Positions 44,639 through 53,724 of a stretch of DNA of 64,000 nt are shown here, piece after piece. The translations under genes and the position numbers were made by a program. The stretch is from Brevibacillus sp. SYP-B805. Its GTDB lineage: Bacteria; Bacillota; Bacilli; Brevibacillales; Brevibacillaceae. The notes beneath the pieces were generated by a model. It searched no databases and was not told the DNA's origin. It saw only the letters and a list, made by a program, of their open reading frames with translations. The first letter of the stretch is position 1, and the number at the start of each line of letters is the position of its first letter. The DNA lies in NCBI RefSeq assembly GCF_011059135.1, contig NZ_JAALGD010000001.1, positions 1-64,000 on the forward strand, written 5' to 3'.

Positions 44639-46261
44639 ATGATGAATGTTCCACTCACACTCCGCTCGATGCTTGAACGTGCGGAAAAATTTTTCCCCAG
44701 GAAGGAAATCGTCTCACGCACTTCATCCGGCATTTTCCGATATACCTATGCCGAATATGGAAGGCGGACACGCCGCTTGTCCAGCGCGCTGGCGTCGCTG
44801 GGCGTAAAGCGGGGGGAACGGGTGGCTACCTTTGCATGGAACCATCACCGCCATCTGGAAGCCTATTTTGCCATCCCTTGCATGGGGGCGGTTCTGCATA
44901 CCATCAATATTCGCCTGTCGCCCGAACACATCATCTACATCGTGAATCACGCGGAAGACCGTGTGATGCTGGTGGACGAAGATCTGGTGCCCATCCTGGA
45001 AAAGATCCAGGATCAACTGCCAACGATCAAGGCCTATGTGATGATGACCGACAAGCCCGAACTGCCTCCCACCACGCTGCATCCTGTGTATTCCTACGAG
45101 CAGCTGATCGAACAGGGAGACCCTGCCTACACCTATCCGGAAGATCTGGATGAAAACGCTCCCTTGGGGATGTGCTATACGTCCGCCACGACCGGAAACC
45201 CCAAAGGCGTCGTTTATTCCCATCGCGGCATTTTCCTTCACAGCATGGCTGTCGGACTGGCGGATACGATCGGGTTGTCGGAAAACGACACCATCATGCC
45301 GGTTGTGCCCATGTTTCACGCCAACGCCTGGGGATTTCCGTTTGCCGCGGTGTGGTTCGGGGCGAAACAGGTGCTGCCCGGGCCGGGACCGACGCCGAAA
45401 CTGCTCCTTCAATTGATCCAGCAGGAAAAGGTGACCTTGGCCGCCGGTGTTCCCACCGTCTGGCTTGGGGTGTTGAAAGCCATGGAAGAAGAGCAGTACG
45501 ATGTGAAAAGCCTGCGGTCGGTGATTTGCGGCGGATCGGCGGCTCCCCGCAGCCTGATTCAGACCTACGAGACCAAATTCGGCATCCCGTTTTTGCATGC
45601 CTATGGCATGACGGAAACCAGTCCGGTGGCGCTGGTCTCCCGCCTCAAAAGTTATCAACAAAGCTTGTCCGAAGAAGAGATGCTGGATATCCGCGCGAAA
45701 CAGGGGCTCCTGGTACCGGGCCTGGAGATGAGAATCATCGGGAAAAACGGGGAAGTCGCCTGGGACGGGCAAGAGATGGGAGAACTGCAGATTCGCGGTC
45801 CATGGATCGCGAGCGAATATTACAAGGATGAGCGCACGAAAGAGGCGTTTGAAGACGGATGGCTCAAGACGGGCGATGTGGCGGTGATTGATGGCGAGGG
45901 ATTCGTGAAGCTGGTCGATCGCACCAAGGATCTGGTCAAAAGCGGGGGAGAGTGGATTTCGTCTGTCGATCTCGAAAACGCGCTGATGGCCCATCCTGCG
46001 GTGTTTGAAGCAAGCGTCGTCGGGATTCCGCATCCGAAGTGGGACGAACGCCCCGTTGCCTTCGTTGTGCTGAAGGAGGAGGCCAAGGGGAAAGTCGATA
46101 AGCAGGAACTGCTTGATTTCCTGCGGGGACAATTTGTCAAATGGTGGATTCCCGATGATCTGGTTTTCCTGGAAGAGATTCCGAAGACCTCCGTCGGCAA
46201 GTTCCTGAAACGTGCGCTGCGGGAACAATACAAGGATCATCTGGCGTCAGCCCAAAGATAG
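44639..46261 (+). CDS. Long/medium-chain acyl-CoA synthetase
   Basis: 540 residues, ATG 44639 (or 44642) after AAAGGGGG. ANL motifs: MCYTSATTGNPKGVVYSHRG at about 178, HAYGMTETSPVA, TGDVAVIDGEGFVKLVDRTK and the C-terminal Lys in PKTSVGKFLKRAL. Closest in style to the long-chain ligases of the AlkK/FadD group, different from the first ligase at 36341. It ends the operon; no clear terminator was seen in the following 130 bases. Confidence 0.92.
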   Translation: MMNVPLTLRSMLERAEKFFPRKEIVSRTSSGIFRYTYAEYGRRTRRLSSALASLGVKRGERVATFAWNHHRHLEAYFAIPCMGAVLHTINIRLSPEHIIYIVNHAEDRVMLVDEDLVPILEKIQDQLPTIKAYVMMTDKPELPPTTLHPVYSYEQLIEQGDPAYTYPEDLDENAPLGMCYTSATTGNPKGVVYSHRGIFLHSMAVGLADTIGLSENDTIMPVVPMFHANAWGFPFAAVWFGAKQVLPGPGPTPKLLLQLIQQEKVTLAAGVPTVWLGVLKAMEEEQYDVKSLRSVICGGSAAPRSLIQTYETKFGIPFLHAYGMTETSPVALVSRLKSYQQSLSEEEMLDIRAKQGLLVPGLEMRIIGKNGEVAWDGQEMGELQIRGPWIASEYYKDERTKEAFEDGWLKTGDVAVIDGEGFVKLVDRTKDLVKSGGEWISSVDLENALMAHPAVFEASVVGIPHPKWDERPVAFVVLKEEAKGKVDKQELLDFLRGQFVKWWIPDDLVFLEEIPKTSVGKFLKRALREQYKDHLASAQR

Positions 46262-46413
46262 GTGAACAGCGGGATGGCCTTGCAAGATCTTCCCACCCAT
46301 CCACAGGCCAGAGGATTCCAACTGGATCAAACGAAGTGGTAAAGAATGTTTGAGGCATGGTGTGATGGGGCCTGCGCGAGCGGGAACCATCACCCATGTC
46401 AGGACAGATATTC

Positions 46414-46755
46414 CTACAACATGAAAGCTTCGCCGGTGAAACCCCGATAATAATGGAGGTGCCCATCGTCAAATGTCGTTTCTCCTGCAAATTCATGGTA
46501 ATGACTACCGTCAGGCAAGGGAATGGGCCGCCCTGTCCAGCCGCTGAAGCGATGCACATGTCCGTCGTTAAACGTAGTGGTACCTTCATAGTAATGGACG
46601 TGCTGATCGCCAAAACCTTGTGGAGGCGAGGTTCTGCCGCGCACTTGATGTCGGTGGCGATCATTGATTGTGGTTGGGGTGTCATAATCGTGGATATGAC
46701 CAGGAATATCGGCAAATCTTACAAAGCTTAAGGAATGACTGTGGCCAGCCTTCAT
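46414..46755 (-). CDS. YmaF family protein, His-rich repeats
   Basis: 113 residues from ATG 46755 (AAGGAG upstream). The protein is built of about seven GHxH units roughly every 12-24 residues: GHSHSL, GHIHDY, RHRHQV, QHVHYY, GHVHRF, SHYHEF, GHLHYY, each in a short beta-hairpin-like unit with TTFNDGH. The regular His pairs suggest metal binding, but the family's role is unknown. Monocistronic and convergent with the beta-oxidation operon. Confidence 0.85.
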   Translation of the reverse strand: MKAGHSHSLSFVRFADIPGHIHDYDTPTTINDRHRHQVRGRTSPPQGFGDQHVHYYEGTTTFNDGHVHRFSGWTGRPIPLPDGSHYHEFAGETTFDDGHLHYYRGFTGEAFML

Positions 46756-46977
46756 CCGGAACCGCTCCTTTGCACACCGTTTATCCTTAATAAATGCGGA
46801 ATCGAGGCGTTTCGAAACGGGCTTTCGTCCAAAAATACAGAAATGAACACAACGCTTGGAAGGGACAATGACGGCGGGAGCAGCGGGGGGCAATCTTGAC
46901 CACCTGTACGATGACCAAGAAGTTCGGGCCAGTATATGTACTCGGCATGTGGAAAACTGCAGGGGGAAGGGGCACTA

Positions 46978-47379
46978 TCATGAAAGGAGATTCTGGTAAC
47001 AATACCAACCTGCCCAAAGTCCGAAAACAATCCATAACACCATAATGAGGACACCCGCAATCCAATTCTTCGGTTTCCCTTTAGCCAGCAGTTCTGTTGC
47101 TCTTTCTCTGTAATCACGAATCACTTGCTCTGGAATCAGTTTTAACGCCAACCAAATTCCGAGCGGCACTAAAACAATGTCATCCAAATAACCCAAAATG
47201 GGAATGAAATCAGGAATGACATCAATCGGGCTAAAAGCATATGCGACGACGCAAATGGCAAACAACTTTGCATACCACGCGACCCTCGGATCTCTGTATG
47301 CAGCATAAAGCACATATGCCTCTAATTTTAATTTCTTCGCCTTGCTTGTTACTTTTTGAAATACCGTTTGCTTCGACAT
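46978..47379 (-). CDS. YkvA family (DUF1232) membrane protein
   Basis: 133 residues. The DUF1232 core FSPIDVIPDFIPILGYLDDI sits at about 50-69 between two hydrophobic stretches, and a third membrane segment is near the C-terminus (VLIMVLWIVFGLWAGWYCY). Small inner-membrane protein of unknown role. The 220-base spacer to the YmaF gene holds nothing I can identify. Confidence 0.9.
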   Translation of the reverse strand: MSKQTVFQKVTSKAKKLKLEAYVLYAAYRDPRVAWYAKLFAICVVAYAFSPIDVIPDFIPILGYLDDIVLVPLGIWLALKLIPEQVIRDYRERATELLAKGKPKNWIAGVLIMVLWIVFGLWAGWYCYQNLLS

Positions 47380-47567
47380 CTGGTCTCACCCAATGAATCA
47401 TGTTACCGGAGTTGCTGCTCACATTCAATCTGCTGCTTCCGTCCAAAGAAAGGGGAACCTTTTTATGACACAAACTTGGCATGGAAGACGGTACGCTTGA
47501 CATGGTATGATGGCTCTGCGGCAGTTTGCGAATCATTCCGTTGTTTGTGAGGGAGAAAGGGTTGAAC

Positions 47568-48194
47568 ATGGTTACAGTGCCGTATTTTTCGCAATGGGAG
47601 TCTCGTCAGTTGGTACCGGACTTTTTATCCGGGAAATTGCATCCGGCTGACGACCCCTTATGGTATTTGTCCGGTGCATCCGACAGGGATGAATATGCCC
47701 AATGGAGTTTCCATATCTGCGGCATGGCCTGTCTGAAAATGCTGCTCGCGCATTGGCAACATCGGATTATTCCGACGATCGACCTGATGAAGCAGTGCCG
47801 AGACTATGGCGGATACGTTGTCAGTGAGGACGGGACGATCAAGGGCTTGTATTACCGCCCCTTCGTTTCCTTTATCGGGGACAAGTTTGGGCTGCAAGCC
47901 GAGGTCAAGGAACATACCCCGATCGAAGAAATTGTTGAGCTGCTCGATCAAGGTCATGTGTACATTGCCTCGGTCCATCCCAGCATCCGTACGCCGGAGG
48001 TGACACCGCCCAAGCAAGGGGGGCATCTGGTATATGTGTTCGGCTGGAATGCACAACGCCAAGAGGTCGTTTTCCACAATCCTTCGGGCCACACACCCGC
48101 CAGTCAGGAAAATGTGCACCTGAGTCTTGAGGTATTTGCGCGTTTTTATGCCAAGCGTGGGATTTTGATCAAAGCGCCCGGTTTATCCAACTGA
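47568..48194 (+). CDS. C39-like papain-fold peptidase family protein
   Basis: 208 residues from ATG 47568 (GAGGGAGAAAGGG upstream). Signature VTVPYFSQWESRQ start, Cys in SFHICGMACLKMLL at about 51-55, His in KQGGHLVYVFGW and Asn in VVFHNPSGH: the Cys-His-Asn arrangement of C39/papain-like peptidases. No signal peptide is seen, so it is cytoplasmic or exported otherwise. No neighbouring substrate peptide. A terminator follows at 48222. Confidence 0.82.
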   Translation: MVTVPYFSQWESRQLVPDFLSGKLHPADDPLWYLSGASDRDEYAQWSFHICGMACLKMLLAHWQHRIIPTIDLMKQCRDYGGYVVSEDGTIKGLYYRPFVSFIGDKFGLQAEVKEHTPIEEIVELLDQGHVYIASVHPSIRTPEVTPPKQGGHLVYVFGWNAQRQEVVFHNPSGHTPASQENVHLSLEVFARFYAKRGILIKAPGLSN

Positions 48195-48221
48195 GGACAG
48201 GGGAAAATTGGTATTCACAAG

Positions 48222-48250
48222 GATGGAAACGCCGATGGCGGTCCTTTTTT
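48222..48250 (+). terminator. Intrinsic terminator of the C39-like gene
   Basis: GGA..CGCC-GAT-GGCG.TCC hairpin (48222-48243) followed by nine T. Confidence 0.75.
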
Positions 48251-48317
48251 TTTGGGTGACCACGGGGAGTGTATGGTCTGTGTTGAAGGTGTATCTGAAT
48301 GGGGAAAATGGATACGT

Positions 48318-48743
48318 TTAATCTGAATCCGGAGATTTCGATGCTCGCCGGAAATATCCAGGCAGCAAGATACAGCTGATGCCGTAGCATTTGACGATGT
48401 ACAGGATCATGATGGCCAGCGCTCCAAACAGAAAGTCGAAACCTTTTGATGTTTCGATAATCATTTTTCGCGCGATGGCAAAAATCAGAATGTCCAGCAT
48501 GATGGCTGGTTCACGCTTGACAAACATCATGGCAACTTCCAGGCCGATGATGTACATCAAGGCGTTGTCGAGAAAGATGTGAAACGACTGCAGCCCGCCT
48601 TCGTAAGACACACTCCACAGTTGTTTTGCGTGCAGAATCCCTTCGATGAAGATACCGATCACCAAGTAAATGGACAACCCGATTTCGAAAATGCGGATAA
48701 TGACTTCCGCAATTTGAAATGCCCTTTCCACTCTTTTTTTCAT
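48318..48743 (-). CDS. PsiE-like membrane protein
   Basis: 141 residues, start 5 bases after GGGGGGAG. Four hydrophobic segments and the conserved-looking block DNALMYIIGLEVAMMFVKRE with LDILIFAIARKMII match the phosphate-starvation-inducible PsiE family as I know it. Function unknown. It runs convergently to the C39-like gene. Confidence 0.75.
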   Translation of the reverse strand: MKKRVERAFQIAEVIIRIFEIGLSIYLVIGIFIEGILHAKQLWSVSYEGGLQSFHIFLDNALMYIIGLEVAMMFVKREPAIMLDILIFAIARKMIIETSKGFDFLFGALAIMILYIVKCYGISCILLPGYFRRASKSPDSD

Positions 48744-48936
48744 GAGTCTCCCCCCAAAAACGAACGATCAACACCTCTGTTATATAACAATATATTTAAC
48801 GGCAATATGTTATTCAACAATTTTTTGATTGGCAGATGCGGCAGGGAGTCCAACTTCCATCATGCTCGCAACCCGCCTTCTCCGGGCGCTGCATTCGATA
48901 TTTGAGGGGGCAGCTTCCATTTCGCAGATGGCAATA

Positions 48937-49752
48937 TCAATTTCCAGTGAAATTTTTTGATTGCATCGCAGCGGCGGGTTTCAGCGCTTGGATGCGACGG
49001 ACGATCTGCGTTACCGTTTTGCGCGGCAAAAATCTTACCGAAAATGACAGAAGACGATTCTTCATTCCCGGAATGACAATCGTTTTGCCTTGCATAAACC
49101 CGTTGTAGCCGATTTCAGCCACTTCTCGCGCATTCATGCTTCCCATCTGAAACAGCTTCGACTGCTCCAGGTTTGCCCTATCGCTAAATCCCGTGTTGGT
49201 CGGGCCCGGACATAGCGCCGTCACGGTAATCCCGGTACCTTTCAATTCATTCGCCAAGGCTTCGGTGAAAGACAGAACATACGCCTTCGTTGCGTAATAG
49301 ACAGCCATGAGCGGCCCCGGTTGAAAGGCGGCTGTCGAGGCGACGTTGAGGATTCCTCCGCGGCGGGAGCGAATCATTCCAGGCAAAAAGAGTTTGGTCA
49401 ATGCTGTCAATGTCTTGATATTCAGGTCGATCATGTTCAGTTCGGCCTGGAGAGCCGTGTTCACGAACTCCCCATACACACCAAAGCCGGCATTGTTAAT
49501 CAGGAAATCGATATGAATCCCTTTTTCTCTTACCTCTTCGTAGATTTCGAACGCTGTGGACGGGTCTTCCAGATCTTTCACGATCACTTCGGCCTGGATC
49601 TTGTATTGTGCGGAAAGTTCTGCCGCGAGCTGCTGCAGGATTTCTCCGCTGCGTGCAACCAGAACCAGGTGATAACCGTCTTGTGCAAAAAGCTCGGCCA
49701 ATTCCTTTCCAATTCCGCCTGAAGCCCCTGTAATCAATGCGGTTCCCTTCAT
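48937..49752 (-). CDS. Short-chain dehydrogenase/reductase (classical, DltE-like)
   Basis: 271 residues from ATG 49752, which has GGGAGGCG upstream; the frame extends to 49788 without a site. Cofactor motif TGASGGIGKELAE, NNAGFG, Ser in NVASTAAF, YYATKAY (YxxxK). The Arg in VARSGE after strand 2 favours NADP. The C-terminal ~50 residues extend past the core (RLLSFSVRFLPRKTVTQIVR), as in DltE/YqjQ-like enzymes. Substrate unknown; monocistronic. Confidence 0.92.
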   Translation of the reverse strand: MKGTALITGASGGIGKELAELFAQDGYHLVLVARSGEILQQLAAELSAQYKIQAEVIVKDLEDPSTAFEIYEEVREKGIHIDFLINNAGFGVYGEFVNTALQAELNMIDLNIKTLTALTKLFLPGMIRSRRGGILNVASTAAFQPGPLMAVYYATKAYVLSFTEALANELKGTGITVTALCPGPTNTGFSDRANLEQSKLFQMGSMNAREVAEIGYNGFMQGKTIVIPGMKNRLLSFSVRFLPRKTVTQIVRRIQALKPAAAMQSKNFTGN

Positions 49753-49978
49753 TGCGAACGCCTCCCGTCGGATCATTCGTACCGTCAATTTATTTCAACA
49801 ATGAAACCCTGGAAAAAAAACAGCATAGAACGCCAGTCCACCCTCCATTATACCAAACGCTATCATGTCTCCCAAAATCAGATTGCCGTTGGCGGACGAA
49901 AGGTGCCACCTGCCAACGGCGACCGACGGCGATCGCTGGTAGTGACTGGTATGGTTACGGAAGCAATTTCTAAAAGTG

Positions 49979-49997
49979 ATTCTCATCAAATTCTCAT
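49979..49997 (+). promoter_or_regulatory. Tandem ATTCTCAT repeats (response-regulator site candidate)
   Basis: ATTCTCAT at 49979-49986 and again at 49990-49997, 11 bases apart (one helical turn), as OmpR-type regulators bind; a looser copy ATTCATACTCAC follows at about 50014. They lie 33-50 bases upstream of a TATAAT and ahead of the repeat-protein gene next to an OmpR-type regulator. Confidence 0.5.
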
Positions 49998-50029
49998 TTA
50001 TTATTCTGAAGAAATTCATACTCACTTTC

Positions 50030-50035
50030 TATAAT
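50030..50035 (+). promoter_or_regulatory. -10 box of the repeat-protein gene
   Basis: Perfect TATAAT 39 bases before the start codon, with no good -35 hexamer; poor -35 plus upstream direct repeats suits an activator-dependent promoter. Confidence 0.55.
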
Positions 50036-50074
50036 GAGCACTGTAAGAGAACAACAAACGGGAGGTAAACGAAA

Positions 50075-50506
50075 ATGAAGAAAAAAATGATGTTGGCTGT
50101 ACTGACTCTTACGTTAATAGGTGGAACATCCTATGCGCTCGTTAATTTTGCCAGTGCCGCTCCAAAAAGTTCCCCAGTTGGAACCGTAGAAAATACAGCC
50201 AAAGATAAGCCTGCAAATGTGGCTCCTCAGCTTGACTCCAAAGTGAACGATGACAACGCAGCCCTGGATAACGACAAGAAAACCAATGATGACAACGCAG
50301 CTCTGGATAACGACAAGGAAACCAACGATGACAACGCAGCCCTGGATGACGACAAAGAAACCAACGATGATAACGCAGCCCTGGATAACGACAAAGAAAC
50401 CAATGATGACAACGCAGCCCTGGATAACGACAAGGAAACCAACGATGACAACGCAGCTCTGGATAATGACAAAGAAACCAACGATGATAACGGAATGGTA
50501 AAGTAA
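50075..50506 (+). CDS. Secreted Asp/Asn-rich tandem-repeat protein
   Basis: 143 residues, start 9 bases after GGGAGG. A signal peptide of about 28 residues (KKKMMLAVLTLTLIGGTSYA, then LVNFASAAP). A Pro/Lys linker leads to six tandem 13-residue units of consensus TNDDNAALDNDKE, then a short NDDNGMVK tail. The repeat part is highly acidic, without aromatics or Cys, and likely disordered; the regular DNDKETNDDN spacing could chelate calcium, but no canonical EF-hand or RTX pattern is present. It sits 133 bases upstream of a two-component system and may be its target or input. Confidence 0.8.
   Translation: MKKKMMLAVLTLTLIGGTSYALVNFASAAPKSSPVGTVENTAKDKPANVAPQLDSKVNDDNAALDNDKKTNDDNAALDNDKETNDDNAALDDDKETNDDNAALDNDKETNDDNAALDNDKETNDDNAALDNDKETNDDNGMVK
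50246..50479 (+). repeat. Six 39-bp tandem repeats coding TNDDNAALDNDKE units
   Basis: Units start at 50246, 50285, 50324, 50363, 50402 and 50441, nearly identical at DNA level with mostly silent T/C changes. Their similarity implies recent expansion or gene conversion. They also create long antisense shadow frames. Confidence 0.92.
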
Positions 50507-50639
50507 AGATAGAATGTTTTTTCCATACTTTTTAGCTTTCAAAGCTGAAAAGTATTTCTTTTTATAAACGCTTGTTATTTGCCTCAAAATGTATAGAAAG
50601 GTGAGAAAAACAAATAGTAAAAAATGAAGGGGTAATGCG

Positions 50640-51341
50640 ATGAAAACATATAAGGATCAGATGAAGAAGTCCGTTTTGCTTATCGAAGATGAAAAAAGCC
50701 TCGCACGTTTTATCGAACTCGAACTTGAGCACGAGGGGTTTGAGGTAACAACGGTATATGAAGGGCGTGAAGGCCTGGAAAAAGCATTGAATGATCACTG
50801 GGGCATCATCATTCTTGATGTCATGTTACCAAACTTAAATGGCTTTGAAATATGCAGAAGGATTCGAAGCAAGAAACAGACCCCGATCATTATGTTGACT
50901 GCAAGGGACAGCGTGATCGATCGAGTTTCCGGGCTTGATAGCGGAGCTGACGATTATATACCGAAACCATTTGCAATCGAGGAACTTTTGGCACGAATCC
51001 GTTCGATTTTACGACGCACGGAAACAGAAAGCGATCAAAACAATGCTGTTCTAAATTTTAAAAATGTAAGCCTTGATACAGCAGCACGCGTAGTTACGGT
51101 GGATAAAGAACCGGTTGAATTAACGAAGACCGAATACGAATTATTACTTGTGTTTATGAGAAATATTAATCGTGTCTTATCGCGTGAACTTCTGCTGGAA
51201 CAAGTATGGGGCTACGACACACCCGTTGAGACAAACATTGTTGATGTGTATGTTCGATATCTGCGAAACAAGCTGAAATCTTCTGCCGAAGACAGCATCA
51301 TTCAAACGGTAAGAGGGGTAGGATACGTGATGAGGGAATGA
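50640..51341 (+). CDS. OmpR/PhoB-family response regulator
   Basis: 233 residues. Receiver domain with acidic pair E16/D17 in LLIEDEKSL, phospho-acceptor D60 in IIILDVMLPN, T in IIMLTARD and K in YIPKPFA. The C-terminal winged helix is LTKTEYELLLVFMRNINRVL with VDVYVRYLRNKL. The sequence is ArlR/YkoG-like. Stop and histidine-kinase start overlap (ATGA). Likely targets include the upstream repeat-protein gene with its tandem ATTCTCAT sites and the downstream phosphoesterase. Confidence 0.95.
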   Translation: MKTYKDQMKKSVLLIEDEKSLARFIELELEHEGFEVTTVYEGREGLEKALNDHWGIIILDVMLPNLNGFEICRRIRSKKQTPIIMLTARDSVIDRVSGLDSGADDYIPKPFAIEELLARIRSILRRTETESDQNNAVLNFKNVSLDTAARVVTVDKEPVELTKTEYELLLVFMRNINRVLSRELLLEQVWGYDTPVETNIVDVYVRYLRNKLKSSAEDSIIQTVRGVGYVMRE

Positions 51342-52762
51342 AGCATTTCACCCATAAATTACAACAACTACCTATCGTATGGAAACTGACCATTTGGTCA
51401 TCGTTCCTAATGGTGCTTCTGTTTACAGCTTATAATGCCATGCAGTATTACGTGATGAATACTTGGATGTATAAACAGGAAGAAACGCGTATTCGCCAGA
51501 CAAGCAGTCAGATAAAAGCGTTCTTTCTCGATACAAAGAGAGATCCGATCACGGAAATAACAAGAAACAGTACTTTTTTTTCTAGTTTGAACGAAAAGGA
51601 CCAATTCATACGTATATTAGATGAAAACGGAAATGTAATATTCACGATAGAGAATCAGCTCTCTGCCAACTGGGTACCGGCGCAGTCTACGGATATTCAA
51701 TATATGATGGACTATTGGCATGAAGATGACCATTTACTGATTATCCGAACCCCATTTGCTGTAGATACTTACAAAGGCACCATAGAAATTGCTCGCAATC
51801 TAGAAAATTTTGATGATCTGAATCATGTTATTCTGTTTTTTTATGTCCTTGGCGGGATCGGGGCGATCATTTTGAGCGGATTAGGCGGGTATATCATTTC
51901 CCGTCAATTGGTGAAACCAATCAAAATCATGATCAATACCATGCAAAAGATTCGCAGTGAACGCAATGAAGGTTTGGCATTACGTGTTCAACTATTTCAT
52001 AATAGAGATGAGTTTTCTGAACTCGCTGCCATTTTTAACGGAATGATGGACAGCCTTGAGGACTCGTTCCACCAACAGAAGCAATTCGTTGAAGATGCTT
52101 CGCATGAATTACGTACGCCTATTTCGATCATCGAAGGACACCTGTCCTTGCTCCATAGATGGGGAAAATCAGATCCGAAAATCCTGGAAGAATCTTTGAC
52201 GTTGGCACTAGAGGAGACAAAACGGCTAAAATCAATTGTCATGGAACTACTTGAACTAAGCAGGGCAGAGATCAAACCGAATTTACAAATGGTGAAGCCG
52301 ATCCATCCACTACCAGTCATTACGAAAGTCATTCAAAATTTTTCTATCCTTTATCCTGATTTTACGTTCCATACCGATTTGCAACTCAACCAGGATCACT
52401 ACATTGCCATTACGGCCCATCATTTCGAACAAATTTTACTCATTTTGCTTGATAATGCGGTTAAGTATTCCGCATCCCAAAAAACGATCGAGATCCTCGG
52501 CAAAGAAGAGGAAGGGCACATTTTATTGACGGTAAAAGATTATGGACAAGGCATTCCCAAAATGGACCTACCCAAGATATTTAACCGTTTTTATCGTGCT
52601 GATAAAGCAAGAAGTCGAGCCAAGAGTGGAGTTGGCTTAGGATTGTCGATCGCATATCGTTTGGTTACAAACTATAAAGGAGACATCCACGTGGAAAGTC
52701 GCGAAGGCGTTGGCACCAGTTTTACCATGAAATTCCCTTCCAGATGGATGGGAGTATCCTAA
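51338..52762 (+). CDS. Sensor histidine kinase (ArlS/YkoH-like)
   Basis: 474 residues. Membrane segments at about 15-38 and 165-187 bracket a ~125-residue extracellular sensor. A HAMP domain follows (ISRQLVKPIKIMINTMQKIR), then HisKA with the phospho-His in DASHELRTPISIIEGHLSLL at about 256, and HATPase motifs (LDNAVKYSA, DYGQGIP, GVGLGLSIAYRLV). It pairs with the regulator at 50640. The signal is not evident. Confidence 0.95.
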   Translation: MKHFTHKLQQLPIVWKLTIWSSFLMVLLFTAYNAMQYYVMNTWMYKQEETRIRQTSSQIKAFFLDTKRDPITEITRNSTFFSSLNEKDQFIRILDENGNVIFTIENQLSANWVPAQSTDIQYMMDYWHEDDHLLIIRTPFAVDTYKGTIEIARNLENFDDLNHVILFFYVLGGIGAIILSGLGGYIISRQLVKPIKIMINTMQKIRSERNEGLALRVQLFHNRDEFSELAAIFNGMMDSLEDSFHQQKQFVEDASHELRTPISIIEGHLSLLHRWGKSDPKILEESLTLALEETKRLKSIVMELLELSRAEIKPNLQMVKPIHPLPVITKVIQNFSILYPDFTFHTDLQLNQDHYIAITAHHFEQILLILLDNAVKYSASQKTIEILGKEEEGHILLTVKDYGQGIPKMDLPKIFNRFYRADKARSRAKSGVGLGLSIAYRLVTNYKGDIHVESREGVGTSFTMKFPSRWMGVS

Positions 52763-52788
52763 AATAAGGGAACGATAGGGGAGAAAGT

Positions 52789-53655
52789 ATGAAACAAAGG
52801 CTGCTGTATCTTATCTTTTTCTCTTTCTTCATTCTATTCGTTAGTTCGGTCTGCGTGGGGGCCACCGTTGCCTATAAAACGACTGGCAACCGAACGATCC
52901 CTACGGGGTATAAGGCAGATCATATTGTGATTGTAGTGGAAGAAAATCATTCTTATCGTCAGATTATCGGTAACAAAGCCGCTCCATTTATGAACTCGTT
53001 GGCCAAACAGGGGGCTTTGTTTACCAACGCTCATGGAATCCAACATCCCAGTCAGCCCAATTATTTAGCCCTGTTCTCTGGTTCCAATCAAAATGTTTAC
53101 GATGACTCTTGCAACCACACCTTTTCCACGGCCAACCTTGCGACGGAACTAATGGGCGTTCACTTGACCTTTGGCGGATACTCGGAGGATATGCCAAAAG
53201 TTGGTTATACGGGGTGTTGGTATAAAGGATACGCTCGGAAACATAATCCGTGGGTAAACTTTACCAATGTTCCTCCCCGTGTCAATATGCCGTTAACAAG
53301 CTTTCCAACGGATTTTTCCAAACTTCCCACGGTGTCGTTTGTCATACCGAACCAACAAAATAATATGCACGATGGGAGTGTGCAGCAAGCCGATTCATGG
53401 TTGAAAAATCATATGCAGGCCTATATCGCTTGGGCACAAAAACATAACAGTATGTTAATCGTCACATGGGATGAAGACGATTTTTCAGCCGCAAATCAGA
53501 TTCCGGTTATGATGGTTGGCCCGATGATCCGACCGGGTATTCATCAGGAAAAGATCAACCATTACAGTGTTCTTCGAATGATCGAAGATGTTTATCATCT
53601 CAGGCATCTGGGCAATAGTGCAACCGCTCCTCAGATTGTAAACATTTTTAAATAA
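52789..53655 (+). CDS. Secreted phosphoesterase (acid phosphatase AcpA-like)
   Basis: 288 residues with a signal peptide of about 25 (LYLIFFSFFILFVSSVCVGA). The phosphoesterase (PF04185-type) pattern is clear: HIVIVVEENHSYRQIIG, HPSQPNYLALFSGSNQN, WDEDDFSAANQIPVMMVGPM and HYSVLRMIEDV, supplying the Glu/Asn, Asp and His metal/catalytic positions of AcpA/phospholipase-C-like enzymes. It starts 26 bases after the kinase behind GGGGAGAAAG, so may be co-transcribed with the two-component system. Confidence 0.88.
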   Translation: MKQRLLYLIFFSFFILFVSSVCVGATVAYKTTGNRTIPTGYKADHIVIVVEENHSYRQIIGNKAAPFMNSLAKQGALFTNAHGIQHPSQPNYLALFSGSNQNVYDDSCNHTFSTANLATELMGVHLTFGGYSEDMPKVGYTGCWYKGYARKHNPWVNFTNVPPRVNMPLTSFPTDFSKLPTVSFVIPNQQNNMHDGSVQQADSWLKNHMQAYIAWAQKHNSMLIVTWDEDDFSAANQIPVMMVGPMIRPGIHQEKINHYSVLRMIEDVYHLRHLGNSATAPQIVNIFK

Positions 53656-53665
53656 ATGGGGAAAG

Positions 53666-53693
53666 CCGTGCAGAAATAAGTCTGCACGGTTTT
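53666..53693 (+). terminator. Intrinsic terminator of the phosphoesterase gene
   Basis: CCGTGCAGA (53666-53674) pairs with TCTGCACGG (53681-53689), followed by TTTT. Confidence 0.85.
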
Positions 53694-53724
53694 GCTGATA
53701 ATTTTACGGAAGTAGGAAAAGGAA

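Noticed and set aside
50246..50479. CRISPR-like array of regular repeats
   Set aside because: Units are contiguous with no spacers and stay in frame with a coding sequence; no cas genes nearby.
50114..50587. Hydrophobic repeat protein on the minus strand over the tandem repeats
   Set aside because: It arises from the 39-bp repeats read backwards; the plus-strand frame has a signal peptide and ribosome site.
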